DNA of 44,701 nucleotides from the NCBI GenBank assembly GCA_019748095.1, contig JAIEQA010000011.1:1-44701 (forward strand). Direction: 5' to 3'. The DNA is from Caulobacteraceae bacterium. GTDB taxonomy: Bacteria > Pseudomonadota > Alphaproteobacteria > Caulobacterales > Caulobacteraceae. The position numbers and the translations under genes are program-made. Positions 28,265 through 35,629 of the stretch are shown piece after piece; the stretch's first letter is position 1; every line of letters starts with the position of its first letter. The notes beneath the pieces were generated by a model. The model saw nothing but the letters and a program-made list of their open reading frames with translations, ran no database searches and had not been told where the DNA came from.

Positions 28265-28272
28265 GGTGACAG
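28254..28272. promoter_or_regulatory. Weak fifth operator-like site
   Basis: CTGACAT-tcatg-GTGACAG keeps the 7-5-7 layout of the four stronger sites, with five of seven arm pairs matching. It overlaps the annotated ATG of the small membrane-protein gene and lies 106 bases from site B in the same gap. This is a low-confidence call; chance similarity is possible. Confidence 0.3.
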
Positions 28273-28378
28273 CTCTGTCCGCATGAAAGTGCCTCGGGCA
28301 TCGTGCCCGGGACCCTGAAAGGCTATAGCGAACGGGGATTTGACCAGCAAAGCTTATTCCGCTCGAGACGTCTTTATT

Positions 28379-28397
28379 TTGGCACTAATGGTGCTAA
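28379..28397. promoter_or_regulatory. Regulon operator site B
   Basis: TTGGCAC-taatg-GTGCTAA is an inverted repeat with 7-base arms, one mismatch and a 5-base spacer, in an AT-rich stretch 91 bases upstream of the TonB receptor start. It is related to sites A, C and D. In the same 224-base gap, GCTATAGC (28322-28329) resembles a Caulobacter-type -10 element, and a small hairpin (28295-28309) is also present; neither can be assigned with confidence. Confidence 0.6.
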
Positions 28398-28488
28398 TGT
28401 TTTTGGAAAGGTCCACCGTGGCGCACGAGAATGGACGGGGAAACGGTCGCGACCTTCAGCGGGTCGACGGCCATCGGGGAGGGAAGAC

Positions 28489-30942
28489 ATGAAGACCAAC
28501 ACAAGACTGGGCGTATCACTGCTGTCGCTTGCGGCAGCCCTGTCGGCGGGCTCCGCCGCGGGCGCACAGGACCGGCAGGACCGGGCTGCGGAACCGGTGG
28601 TTCTGGACGAGATCATCGTCCTGGCGACCAAACGGCCCGAAAGCCTGTTTGATGTGCCGGTCGCTGTCACCGCCTATGGCGCGGAGCAGCTGCAGGCGGC
28701 ACAGGTGCGCGACGTTCGCGACCTCCAGGTCGTGGCCCCGACCCTGGTGGTCAACGCCAGCGCCGGATCGACCCAGACCATCTTCACAATCCGCGGGATC
28801 GGCACGCCCGGTCAGAACACCGGGCTGGAACAGTCCGTGGGGGTCTTCATCGACGGCGTCTATCGCGGCCGGCCGGGCGCTGCCCTGGGCGACCTGTCCG
28901 ATGTCCGCCAGATAGAGGTCCTGCGGGGACCGCAGGGTACGCTGTTCGGCCGTAACACCTCGGGCGGGGTCATCAGCGTCCAGACGGAACTGCCCGAGTT
29001 CGTTCCGGGGGGGCAGGTCGAGGCGTCGTTCGGGGACTATAATCATCGCCAGTTGCGGGCCACCGTGACGGGACCGCTTCTGGGCGATGCGCTCGCCGGG
29101 CGGCTGACGGCGACCACCCAGCAGCGCGACGGCTATGTCACCGATCTCGGGACGGGAGACACCTACAATGACCGGTCGCGCTGGTCGGTGAAGGGCCAGC
29201 TGTTGTGGGATATCTCGCCGCAGGCCACGCTCAGGCTGATCGCTGATTACTCCGAGACCGACGAGGTCTGCTGTGTCGCCGTCCCCGTATTCTATGGGCC
29301 GACGGCCGCCGCCATCACGGCCTTGGGCGGTACCCGGCGTCCGGGGACGGCGGGGACCTATGGCGGCGTCGCCGGGACCTTCGTTGACAACACCCGCTAC
29401 GATGTGGCGCTGAATCCCGCCACCCAGCCGACCAGCGATGCCTCCGAGGATCAGGGCGTTTCGGCCCAGCTGGACTGGAATCTGGGGGCCGTCGACCTCA
29501 CCGTTATCGCCGCGCGACGCACCTACGAGACCCTGCCCACGATCGATGCCGACTACAGCGGTCTGGACCTGCTGACCCAGACCAGCGGACAGGACATCAC
29601 CGAGGGCTCTCTGGAGATCCGCCTCGCGTCGGCCGATCCGGACGCGCGGCTGGAGTGGCTGGTCGGGGCCTTCCTGTTCGATCAGGACATCTTCGCCGAC
29701 CAGGAGTTGCGCTATGGCAGCCAGTTCCGTGCCTATTTTGAAGCCATCACCCCGCGGGTGCCGGTCGCGCCCGGCGTGACGGTTCCGATCGTGACCCGCC
29801 TCGAACAGGCGACCGGACGCCCGGTCGGCTCCCTCGTGCGCGCCGGCGTCGCTGTCGATGACGACTACGACTACGAGAGCCGCAGCGCCGCGGTGTTCGG
29901 TCAGGCGACATGGAATGCCACCGAACAGTTCTCGATCACCGGCGGACTGCGCTACTCGCGCGAGGAGAAGAGCGCCGATTTCCGGATCCAGTCGTTAGAT
30001 GGCCTGTCCCAGATCCCGCTCGTCGGTCCGCTGGCACCCTTCGCGCCGTTGCGGGTGGTCCAGAATTTCCCGGCCGTGAACCCATTCTCGACCGACTTCA
30101 CCGACGACGATGTGTCCGGGACGGTCAGCGCGGCCTATGAAATCAGTGATACGGTCAATCTGTTTGCCCGCTATGCCCGGGGCTACAAGTCCGGCGGCTT
30201 CAACCTCAGCCGTACCGCCGCCCAGACCACGCCGGGCAATCCGGTCGCCGATCCCGCCCGCGTGGTCTTCGACCCCGAAACGGTCGACGCCTGGGAGGCC
30301 GGGGCCAAGCTCCGCTTCTGGAGCGGACGGGCCCAGGTCAATGCCAATGTCTTCGTCCAGACCCTGGACAACTACCAGACCAATGCCTTCGACGGCGTGG
30401 CTTTCCGGATCGTCAATGCCGGCGGTCTGGAGAGTCGCGGTCTGGAGTGGGACTACCGGGTGCAACTGACCGACAACATCGTGCTCGATGGCGGCGGTAC
30501 CCTGCAGGACGCCGAGTTCACGGACTTCCCCAATGCCACCCCGACCGCCGCCCAGATCGTCACCGGCCGGACGGTGCAGGATCTGAGCGGTCAGACACCG
30601 AACTTCGTCTCCGATGTACTGGTGTCGGGCGGCATCACCTACACCGTGCCCCTGAACGGCTCGATCGGGCTGAGGGCCAACCTCAACTACCTGTACCGCT
30701 CCGACTATATGACCGCCCAGGATCTCGACCCGCTGTCGCTGCAGGACGCCTATGTTCTGATGAACGCCAGCATCGGTCTTGGCAGCCTTGACCGGGTCTG
30801 GTCTGCAGAAGTCTGGGTCCGGAATCTGACGGACGAGCGGGTCGCCAATATCGTGTTCGATACCGTCTTCCAGACGGGAAGCCAGAGCGCCTTCATGGAA
30901 CCGCCCCGGACCGCCGGCATCACCTTGCGGCGTAGTTTCTAG
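28489..30942 (+). CDS. TonB-dependent outer-membrane receptor of the sulfatase/GST regulon
   Basis: An 817-residue receptor for active uptake across the outer membrane. The signal peptide ends around residue 26 (SAAGA before Gln). The TonB-box-like LDEIIVLATKR and the plug follow (VPVAVTAYGAEQL, FTIRGIGTPGQNTG, GVFIDGVYRGRPG, IEVLRGPQGTLFGRNTSGGVISV), then a beta barrel (NLFARYARGYKSGGFNL, ETVDAWEAGAKLRF, NATGGLESRGLEWD-like NAGGLESRGLEWDY), ending TLRRSF. The plug style matches the large FecA/CirA-like group common in sphingomonads and Caulobacterales for lipids, aromatics and polyethers. The ATG at 28489 has GGGAGGGAAG upstream and gives the signal peptide. It is preceded by operator site B and followed after 20 bases by two genes of the same operon. 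It probably imports the regulon's substrate. Confidence 0.94.
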   Translation: MKTNTRLGVSLLSLAAALSAGSAAGAQDRQDRAAEPVVLDEIIVLATKRPESLFDVPVAVTAYGAEQLQAAQVRDVRDLQVVAPTLVVNASAGSTQTIFTIRGIGTPGQNTGLEQSVGVFIDGVYRGRPGAALGDLSDVRQIEVLRGPQGTLFGRNTSGGVISVQTELPEFVPGGQVEASFGDYNHRQLRATVTGPLLGDALAGRLTATTQQRDGYVTDLGTGDTYNDRSRWSVKGQLLWDISPQATLRLIADYSETDEVCCVAVPVFYGPTAAAITALGGTRRPGTAGTYGGVAGTFVDNTRYDVALNPATQPTSDASEDQGVSAQLDWNLGAVDLTVIAARRTYETLPTIDADYSGLDLLTQTSGQDITEGSLEIRLASADPDARLEWLVGAFLFDQDIFADQELRYGSQFRAYFEAITPRVPVAPGVTVPIVTRLEQATGRPVGSLVRAGVAVDDDYDYESRSAAVFGQATWNATEQFSITGGLRYSREEKSADFRIQSLDGLSQIPLVGPLAPFAPLRVVQNFPAVNPFSTDFTDDDVSGTVSAAYEISDTVNLFARYARGYKSGGFNLSRTAAQTTPGNPVADPARVVFDPETVDAWEAGAKLRFWSGRAQVNANVFVQTLDNYQTNAFDGVAFRIVNAGGLESRGLEWDYRVQLTDNIVLDGGGTLQDAEFTDFPNATPTAAQIVTGRTVQDLSGQTPNFVSDVLVSGGITYTVPLNGSIGLRANLNYLYRSDYMTAQDLDPLSLQDAYVLMNASIGLGSLDRVWSAEVWVRNLTDERVANIVFDTVFQTGSQSAFMEPPRTAGITLRRSF

Positions 30943-30962
30943 CGGGGGAGGCGAGGGCGACC

Positions 30963-32309
30963 ATGGGACTGCGCGCGCTGATCGGCCCCATGGTCGCCGG
31001 GACGATCACCTCCACCCGGCTGCGTGACGCCCGCCGTCGACAGTTTGAGGCCGGGCGGGTGCGGGCGCACCGGCCGCATGAGGTCCTGTATCTCCATCAG
31101 GTGGATGATCCCTGGTCCACGCTGACGGCCCAGAGACTGGCGGCGGTCGCCATACAGTACGGCGTTACCATCACGCCGCATCTGGTCTCGCCGCCCCCCG
31201 ACTGGGCGGCCCCCGAACGCGAACGGCTACAGGCCTATGCCCGGCGCGACGCAGCCCTGATTGCGCCGGCCTACAGGCTGGGCTTTGAGGGCCGCAGCCA
31301 GCCTTCGCCCGGAGAGGTCCATCGGGCGCAGCTCATCCTTCAGGCCGCCATCACCAGCGAGTGGTTTTTCGAGGCAGCGTCGGTGGTCGGCGGGGCCCTT
31401 TGGTCCGGACAGTCCCTGAACGCAGCCGAAATGGCGTTCGGTGCAGCCGAGCCGGCGGCCGTGTTGACGGCGCTGGCCGCCGGGGATCGCCTGCGGGAGC
31501 GGCTGGGTCACTACCTCGGCGGAACCCTCTACCATGCCGGGGAATGGTACTGGGGCCTGGATCGTCTCGGAGATCTCGAGACCCGGCTGGAGGCGCTCGG
31601 TTGCGGCCACGGCCCGACCGGCCGGCCGGTCGCTGAACGGCCGGGGGTACGATTGGGGCAGACCGCCTTTGCGGCAGATTCATCGACCCCGGCGCTGGAG
31701 TTCTTCCTCTCCTTCCGCAGCCCCTACACCTGGCTGGCCATGGACCGGACGCGGGCCCTGGCGAACCACTATGGTGTGGCACTGCGTCTGCGCTTCGTTC
31801 TACCGATGGTGATGCGGGGCCTGCCAGTCCCGGCGACCAAGCGGAACTATATCCTGCGCGACTGCAAGCGCGAGGCCGAGCGCCTCGACCTCCCCTTCGG
31901 GCGTGTCTGTGATCCGGTCGGCCGTCCGGTGGAGCGGGGGCTGGCCATCCTGCATGGGGCGATCGCCACGGGTCATGGGCCGGAGTTCGCCTCCTCCTTC
32001 CTGCGGGGCGTGTTCGCCGAAGGGGTGGACGCGGGTTCGGATCGGGGCCTGCGTCGACTGGTCGAGCGCGCCGGCCTCGACTGGCCCCAGGCCCGGGTCT
32101 GGATGCAGGACGAAAGCTGGCGCGCGGTCGCAGAAGAGAACCGGCAGGCCATGTTCACCGAAGACCTGTGGGGTGTGCCTTCCTTCCGTTTCGGCGGGCT
32201 GGCGACCTGGGGGCAGGACCGGCTCTGGCTGGTGGAGAACGCGATTATCGAAACCCTCGGCGGGGCGCGTCAGAGCGGTTCCGCCACGGCCCGAAAGACA
32301 ATGGCATGA
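30963..32309 (+). CDS. Tandem DsbA/HCCA-isomerase-like (GST-kappa-type thioredoxin fold) protein
   Basis: A 448-residue protein that appears to contain two thioredoxin-fold units. The C-terminal half (about residues 235-440) begins LEFFLSFRSPYTWLAMDR, like 2-hydroxychromene-2-carboxylate isomerase and GST-kappa enzymes, which bind glutathione at the Ser of that loop. It continues with MRGLPVPATKRNYILRD and ends with LWGVPSFRFGG and WGQDRLWLVENAI, the cis-Pro loop region. The N-terminal half (about residues 35-215) has a similar but more divergent plan (HEVLYLHQVDDPWSTLTAQRL, then FFEAASVVGGALWSGQ), suggesting an old internal duplication. No CxxC is present, so disulfide chemistry is unlikely. 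A glutathione-dependent isomerase or transferase is the best guess. It overlaps the next gene by ATGA. Confidence 0.8.
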   Translation: MGLRALIGPMVAGTITSTRLRDARRRQFEAGRVRAHRPHEVLYLHQVDDPWSTLTAQRLAAVAIQYGVTITPHLVSPPPDWAAPERERLQAYARRDAALIAPAYRLGFEGRSQPSPGEVHRAQLILQAAITSEWFFEAASVVGGALWSGQSLNAAEMAFGAAEPAAVLTALAAGDRLRERLGHYLGGTLYHAGEWYWGLDRLGDLETRLEALGCGHGPTGRPVAERPGVRLGQTAFAADSSTPALEFFLSFRSPYTWLAMDRTRALANHYGVALRLRFVLPMVMRGLPVPATKRNYILRDCKREAERLDLPFGRVCDPVGRPVERGLAILHGAIATGHGPEFASSFLRGVFAEGVDAGSDRGLRRLVERAGLDWPQARVWMQDESWRAVAEENRQAMFTEDLWGVPSFRFGGLATWGQDRLWLVENAIIETLGGARQSGSATARKTMA

Positions 32310-33391
32310 CTGTGCGCCGCCTCTCCCTCGCCGCCCTGGTGCTCATCCTCCTCGCAGTGGGCGTGCTGGCTCTCTTCCAGCGCCAGATCGGCACCCGCGT
32401 GCTGGAGCGGATCGCCGACAGCCAGGTCGGCCGCGACACGGTCGCCACCCTGCCGGACGGCCTCAATGTCGCGCTGTGTGGCACCGGTTCACCGATGCCG
32501 GACCCGACCCGGGCCGGGCCCTGCAGCGCGGTCATGGTCGGGGGCAAGGTCTTCCTGATCGACAGCGGGGAGGGGAGTGCCCGGAACCTGTCACGAATGG
32601 GAATTCCGGCCGGCCGGATCGAGGCGATCTTCCTGACTCATTTCCATTCGGACCATATCGACGGCCTGGGTCCGGTTTTGATGCAGCGCTGGATCGGTGG
32701 CACCTACACGCGCCCGACCCCCCTGTTCGGACCCGAGGGCGTCGAGGCCGTCGTGGACGGGTTCAACACCGCCTATGCGCTCGACGCCACCTATCGCAGT
32801 GCGCACCACGGGCCCGCCCTTGCACCGCCGTCCGGGCGAGGGGCCACAGCGTCGACGTTCAGTGCCGTGGCCGCTGCGGGGCCTGCCGGCCTCGTCGTCT
32901 ACCGGGCGGACGGCCTGGTGGTGACGGCTTTCACCGTGGATCACGGGCCGGTCCATCCGTCGGTTGGCTACCGGTTCGACTATGCCGGCCGCAGTGCCGT
33001 CTTCAGTGGAGACACGGTGGCCTCTGCCCGTCTGACGACCATGGCAAGGGGAGCCGACCTGCTGATTCATGAGGCGCTCCAACCCTCCCTGCTGGGGGCG
33101 GTCGAACGCCGGCTGGATGAACGGGACCTGCCGCATCTGGCCCAGATCATGCGCGACATCGTCAACTATCACGCGACCCCCGAGCAGGCCGCCGATACGG
33201 CCCGGGAGGCGGGAGTGGACGCCCTTGTGCTGAACCATCTCGTGCCGCCCCAGCCCCTGGACTACGGCTATGCCGCCTTCCTCGGTGACGCCCGCAAACA
33301 CTACGATGGCCCCATCACCGTGGGCGAGGACGGCATGCTGTTCAGCCTGCCCCGCGGCGCGGATACCATTGTGCGCAAGCGGCTGTTCTAG
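32306..33391 (+). CDS. Membrane-anchored metallo-beta-lactamase-fold hydrolase
   Basis: A 361-residue hydrolase of the metallo-beta-lactamase superfamily. An N-terminal hydrophobic helix (about residues 6-24, LSLAALVLILLAVGVLALF) would anchor it with the catalytic domain outside the inner membrane. The zinc-binding motif HxHxDH is His112-His117 in THFHSDHIDGLGP; GTGSPMPDPTRAGP and VFSGDTVAS (later zinc ligand Asp) and LNHLVPP complete an RNase Z/arylsulfatase AtsA-like pattern. AtsA of Pseudoalteromonas and alkylsulfatase SdsA1 are metallo-beta-lactamase-fold sulfatases, so a sulfatase or ester hydrolase is plausible here but not shown. The ATG at 32306 overlaps the preceding stop. The 3' end overlaps the convergent tetR by 3 bases. 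Confidence 0.85.
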   Translation: MTVRRLSLAALVLILLAVGVLALFQRQIGTRVLERIADSQVGRDTVATLPDGLNVALCGTGSPMPDPTRAGPCSAVMVGGKVFLIDSGEGSARNLSRMGIPAGRIEAIFLTHFHSDHIDGLGPVLMQRWIGGTYTRPTPLFGPEGVEAVVDGFNTAYALDATYRSAHHGPALAPPSGRGATASTFSAVAAAGPAGLVVYRADGLVVTAFTVDHGPVHPSVGYRFDYAGRSAVFSGDTVASARLTTMARGADLLIHEALQPSLLGAVERRLDERDLPHLAQIMRDIVNYHATPEQAADTAREAGVDALVLNHLVPPQPLDYGYAAFLGDARKHYDGPITVGEDGMLFSLPRGADTIVRKRLF

Positions 33392-34026
33392 GCAGCCGGG
33401 TCCGGAGAAGCGGAACGTGCCGCCTGCAACAGGGCGCGCAGGGTGTGTTCCATGACCCGCCGCGCCTCGACCACCGTCAGGTGCTGGTCCCGGCGCAGAC
33501 CGACCCAGGTGGGCCAGGACGAGGCCGAGACGAGGGACTGCAGAAACAGGGGCCGGTCGGCGTCCGGTGCCTGGGCCAGGGAGGCCGAGAACATGGCGTT
33601 CAGATAGCTGCTGTGGGTGACGTCGTCCTCGCTCAGCATCCTGTCAATCACAGGATTGTCTGCCCGCATGGCCCCTGCAACAGCCCGGGCAGGGGTGACA
33701 TACTCCCACAGCCGTCCGAGCCGCTGGGCCACAGCCTTGACCCGCTCGGGTTCCGGCATCTGGCTGATGTCGCGGGAATGGAAGCGGGCGAAGACCTCAT
33801 CGCGCTGCATATGGGTCGCGGCGATGATCAGCTCATTGGTGTCCGCGAAATGCCGGAAGACCGAGCGCCGCGATACATTGGCCCGGTCGGCGACGGCGTC
33901 CATGGTCGGCATCTGTCGCGTCTCGCGGACCAGGTCCAGCAGGGCGCGTGCGATGGCAAAGCGGCTGCGTTCGCTACGGACGCGCCGCCCGTCGACGGAG
34001 GGTTGATCGTCAGCGGAATCCGCCAA
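33388..34026 (-). CDS. TetR-family repressor, inferred master regulator of the sulfatase/GST regulon
   Basis: A 212-residue regulator with the TetR helix-turn-helix at about residues 22-66 (RFAIARALLDLVRET, MDAVADRANVSRRSVFRHFADTNELI) and a divergent helical ligand domain with VAGAMRADNPVIDRML and SLVSASSWPTWVGLR. The start is a TTG at 34026, supported by GGAG 6 bases upstream; no in-frame ATG or GTG fits. Fifteen bases upstream of that start lies operator site C, shared with the divergent SCP2 gene. Related repeats lie at three other divergent promoters of this region. As the only DNA-binding regulator between 22 and 44.6 kb, it is the natural candidate for all of them. The inducer is unknown; TetR proteins in catabolic loci often respond to a pathway intermediate such as an acyl-CoA. 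Confidence 0.9.
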   Translation of the reverse strand: MADSADDQPSVDGRRVRSERSRFAIARALLDLVRETRQMPTMDAVADRANVSRRSVFRHFADTNELIIAATHMQRDEVFARFHSRDISQMPEPERVKAVAQRLGRLWEYVTPARAVAGAMRADNPVIDRMLSEDDVTHSSYLNAMFSASLAQAPDADRPLFLQSLVSASSWPTWVGLRRDQHLTVVEARRVMEHTLRALLQAARSASPDPAA

Positions 34027-34041
34027 GGGCTGCTCCAGATA

Positions 34042-34060
34042 TTGACATCAAGAATGCCAT
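34042..34060. promoter_or_regulatory. Regulon operator site C (tetR/SCP2 divergent promoter)
   Basis: TTGACAT-caaga-ATGCCAT is an inverted repeat with a 5-base spacer and five of seven arm pairs matching, related to sites A, B and D. It lies just upstream of the tetR start and 70 bases before the SCP2 gene, which suggests autoregulation. TTGACA within the left arm could be a -35 box for the plus strand, but no well-spaced -10 box follows. Confidence 0.6.
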
Positions 34061-34130
34061 AACACCAGGTAGGCGTTGCGACCAGATGCGCCACCGGGCG
34101 CACTCATATTGATTATCGGAGGAACGCGAC

Positions 34131-34433
34131 ATGACGCTAGACGAAATCACTTCAGAGATCCGGGGGCGGGTCGCCGCCAACGGCGGCATCAAGGGCAAGA
34201 CGGTCAAGTTTCATTTCGGCGACGACGGGGCCATCCGCATCGACGCCAAGGGCGACGCCGTCGTGGTCGACAATGACGACAGCGCCGCGGACTGCACCGT
34301 CAAGATCTCCAAATCCGACTTCCTTGAGATGGCAGCCGGCAGGCTGAACCCGACGGCCGCGTTCATGTCCGGCAAGATCAAGATCGACGGCGACATGGGT
34401 CTGGCCATGCAGCTGGGTAACATCCTCAACTGA
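34131..34433 (+). CDS. Free-standing SCP2 sterol/lipid-carrier domain protein
   Basis: A 100-residue cytosolic protein consisting only of an SCP2 sterol-carrier domain. Family features are GKTVKFHFGDDGAIRIDAKGD, the DCTVKISKSDFLEMAAGRLNP strand-helix, AFMSGKIKIDGDMGLAMQL and a C-terminal hydrophobic helix. SCP2 domains bind fatty acyl chains, sterols and similar hydrophobic ligands in a tunnel. The ATG has GGAGG 8 bases upstream. It diverges from the tetR repressor gene over operator site C and faces the two GST-like genes, 21 bases away. In the alkylsulfatase SdsA1 an SCP2-like domain is fused to a metallo-beta-lactamase domain and holds the aliphatic chain; here a stand-alone SCP2 and a stand-alone metallo-beta-lactamase protein sit in one regulon, which suggests a hydrophobic substrate. 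Confidence 0.93.
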   Translation: MTLDEITSEIRGRVAANGGIKGKTVKFHFGDDGAIRIDAKGDAVVVDNDDSAADCTVKISKSDFLEMAAGRLNPTAAFMSGKIKIDGDMGLAMQLGNILN

Positions 34434-34454
34434 CGGGGCCCCGGGGGCGGTTCC

Positions 34455-35618
34455 TCAGGATGAGGGATCGCCCCAGACCTCACGGTTGTCGACCCGGGCG
34501 ATGCGGCGGCCGGCCTTCAGGGTCAGCCAAGGAGCCAGCCCGAAAGGGTCCAGCGCGGCGGTAACCGTCGCCTGGTCTGCCGCGGTCAGCCCGTCGAAGT
34601 CGTCGGTCACGGCCTGCAGTTTGAACACGCTGAACGCCCTCAGCGCCGTCGTCATCTGTGTCCCCGAGAGGTCGAACGAAACGGTGCCCCGGGGCCGCTT
34701 CTCGCGGTCCGCAGACTGCAGAGGTTCACCCGCTGCGAGATCGGGATGGTCTGCCAGCCAGGCGTCCAGACCGGCGACCTGGGCCATCAGTTCGGCCCCG
34801 TAGATCCGGCCCACGGCCTCCAGCACCGGGCCCAGGGTCGGGGCCAGTTGGTCGTCGGCTGCATAGGCCTCGGCCGTGTCCGGGAATTCCGGCATGTCCG
34901 CGTCGGCCGAGATCATCCGCTCGACCCAGCGCCAGACGAAATAGGCGCGCGTCTTCATCTGATCCGCCGGATACGGATCGCGCGCCAGGTGGGCGTGGAA
35001 GGCGGCGATCAACCCGAAATCCCCGACACAGGGAACGCCGCCAAGCAGATAGGGCGAGCGCTGGAAATGTCGGTTCAGGGCGTCGAGCAGGGCTTCATAG
35101 CCGGCCTCGACCGCCGGAATGGTCTGCGGCGAGAGGCCCAGTGCGGGCAGATAGGTCTGCAGCTTCGCCATGACTCCCCCGGCCACAGCCTCGGCGTCCG
35201 CGGCGTCGGCCCCCGGCGCGATCCCGGCGGCGAAGGCGGCGCGCAGGAAGCCCATGTTCTGATCGGGGTAGTTCCAGCGGTAGTGCATGGCCGCGCGGAT
35301 CATGCCCTCGTCTCCGAACAGCTCAAAGATCCGCGCGATCACCGAATGGCGCGGGGTCGACGGATAGATCGAGACCTCCCCGGGGAAGGTCCATTCCACA
35401 TGCCGCAGGATGTCGGCCGTGTCCTGGATGAGTTCACCCTCCGGGGTCTCCAGCACCGGAATGATCAGCCGCCCGATCGCGGGTGCGACGTCCCCGACAA
35501 ACCGCGGATGGCTGATCAGACGCTCGACAAACGGCACCCGGCGCTTGCGCAGGTGGGCGCGCGCCTTGCCGGCGAACATCGACACCGGCATGCCATAGAG
35601 GACGTAGGGCTGGCTCAT
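34455..35618 (-). CDS. Long GST-like protein (extended glutathione S-transferase family), copy 2
   Basis: A 387-residue protein, far longer than the usual 200-240 of soluble GSTs. The N-terminal thioredoxin-like domain is MSQPYVLYGMPVSMFAGKAR followed by HLRKRRVPFVERL, with the cis-Pro region LIIPVLETPEGELIQDTADILRHVE. The helical domain includes HFQRSPYLLGGVPCVGDFGLIAAFHAHL, the GST N-capping-box-like segment. About 100-120 extra C-terminal residues follow the GST core, ending with a conserved-looking VSFDLSGTQMTTALRAF and LDPFGLAPWLTL. The ATG at 35618 has GGA upstream and lies 11 bases after its operon partner at 35630-36694. Along with the copy at 36799-37842, three such long GSTs occur here. 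A glutathione-dependent ether or thioester step is conceivable; nothing proves catalysis. Confidence 0.85.
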   Translation of the reverse strand: MSQPYVLYGMPVSMFAGKARAHLRKRRVPFVERLISHPRFVGDVAPAIGRLIIPVLETPEGELIQDTADILRHVEWTFPGEVSIYPSTPRHSVIARIFELFGDEGMIRAAMHYRWNYPDQNMGFLRAAFAAGIAPGADAADAEAVAGGVMAKLQTYLPALGLSPQTIPAVEAGYEALLDALNRHFQRSPYLLGGVPCVGDFGLIAAFHAHLARDPYPADQMKTRAYFVWRWVERMISADADMPEFPDTAEAYAADDQLAPTLGPVLEAVGRIYGAELMAQVAGLDAWLADHPDLAAGEPLQSADREKRPRGTVSFDLSGTQMTTALRAFSVFKLQAVTDDFDGLTAADQATVTAALDPFGLAPWLTLKAGRRIARVDNREVWGDPSS

Positions 35619-35629
35619 AGGGGTTCCAT

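Noticed and set aside
28295..28309. CGGGCA-TCG-TGCCCG hairpin as an intrinsic terminator
   Set aside because: It lies upstream of both divergent genes, not after any gene, and has no T-run; I mention it only as local symmetry.
32301..32316. Further operator copy at AATGGCATGACTG near the metallo-beta-lactamase gene start
   Set aside because: It has one half-site only, no mirrored arm, and falls on the overlapping start and stop codons inside an operon.
34434..34454. Bidirectional terminator between the SCP2 gene and the convergent GST gene
   Set aside because: The CGGGGCCCCG palindrome is there, but the stem is short and no T-run follows on either strand.
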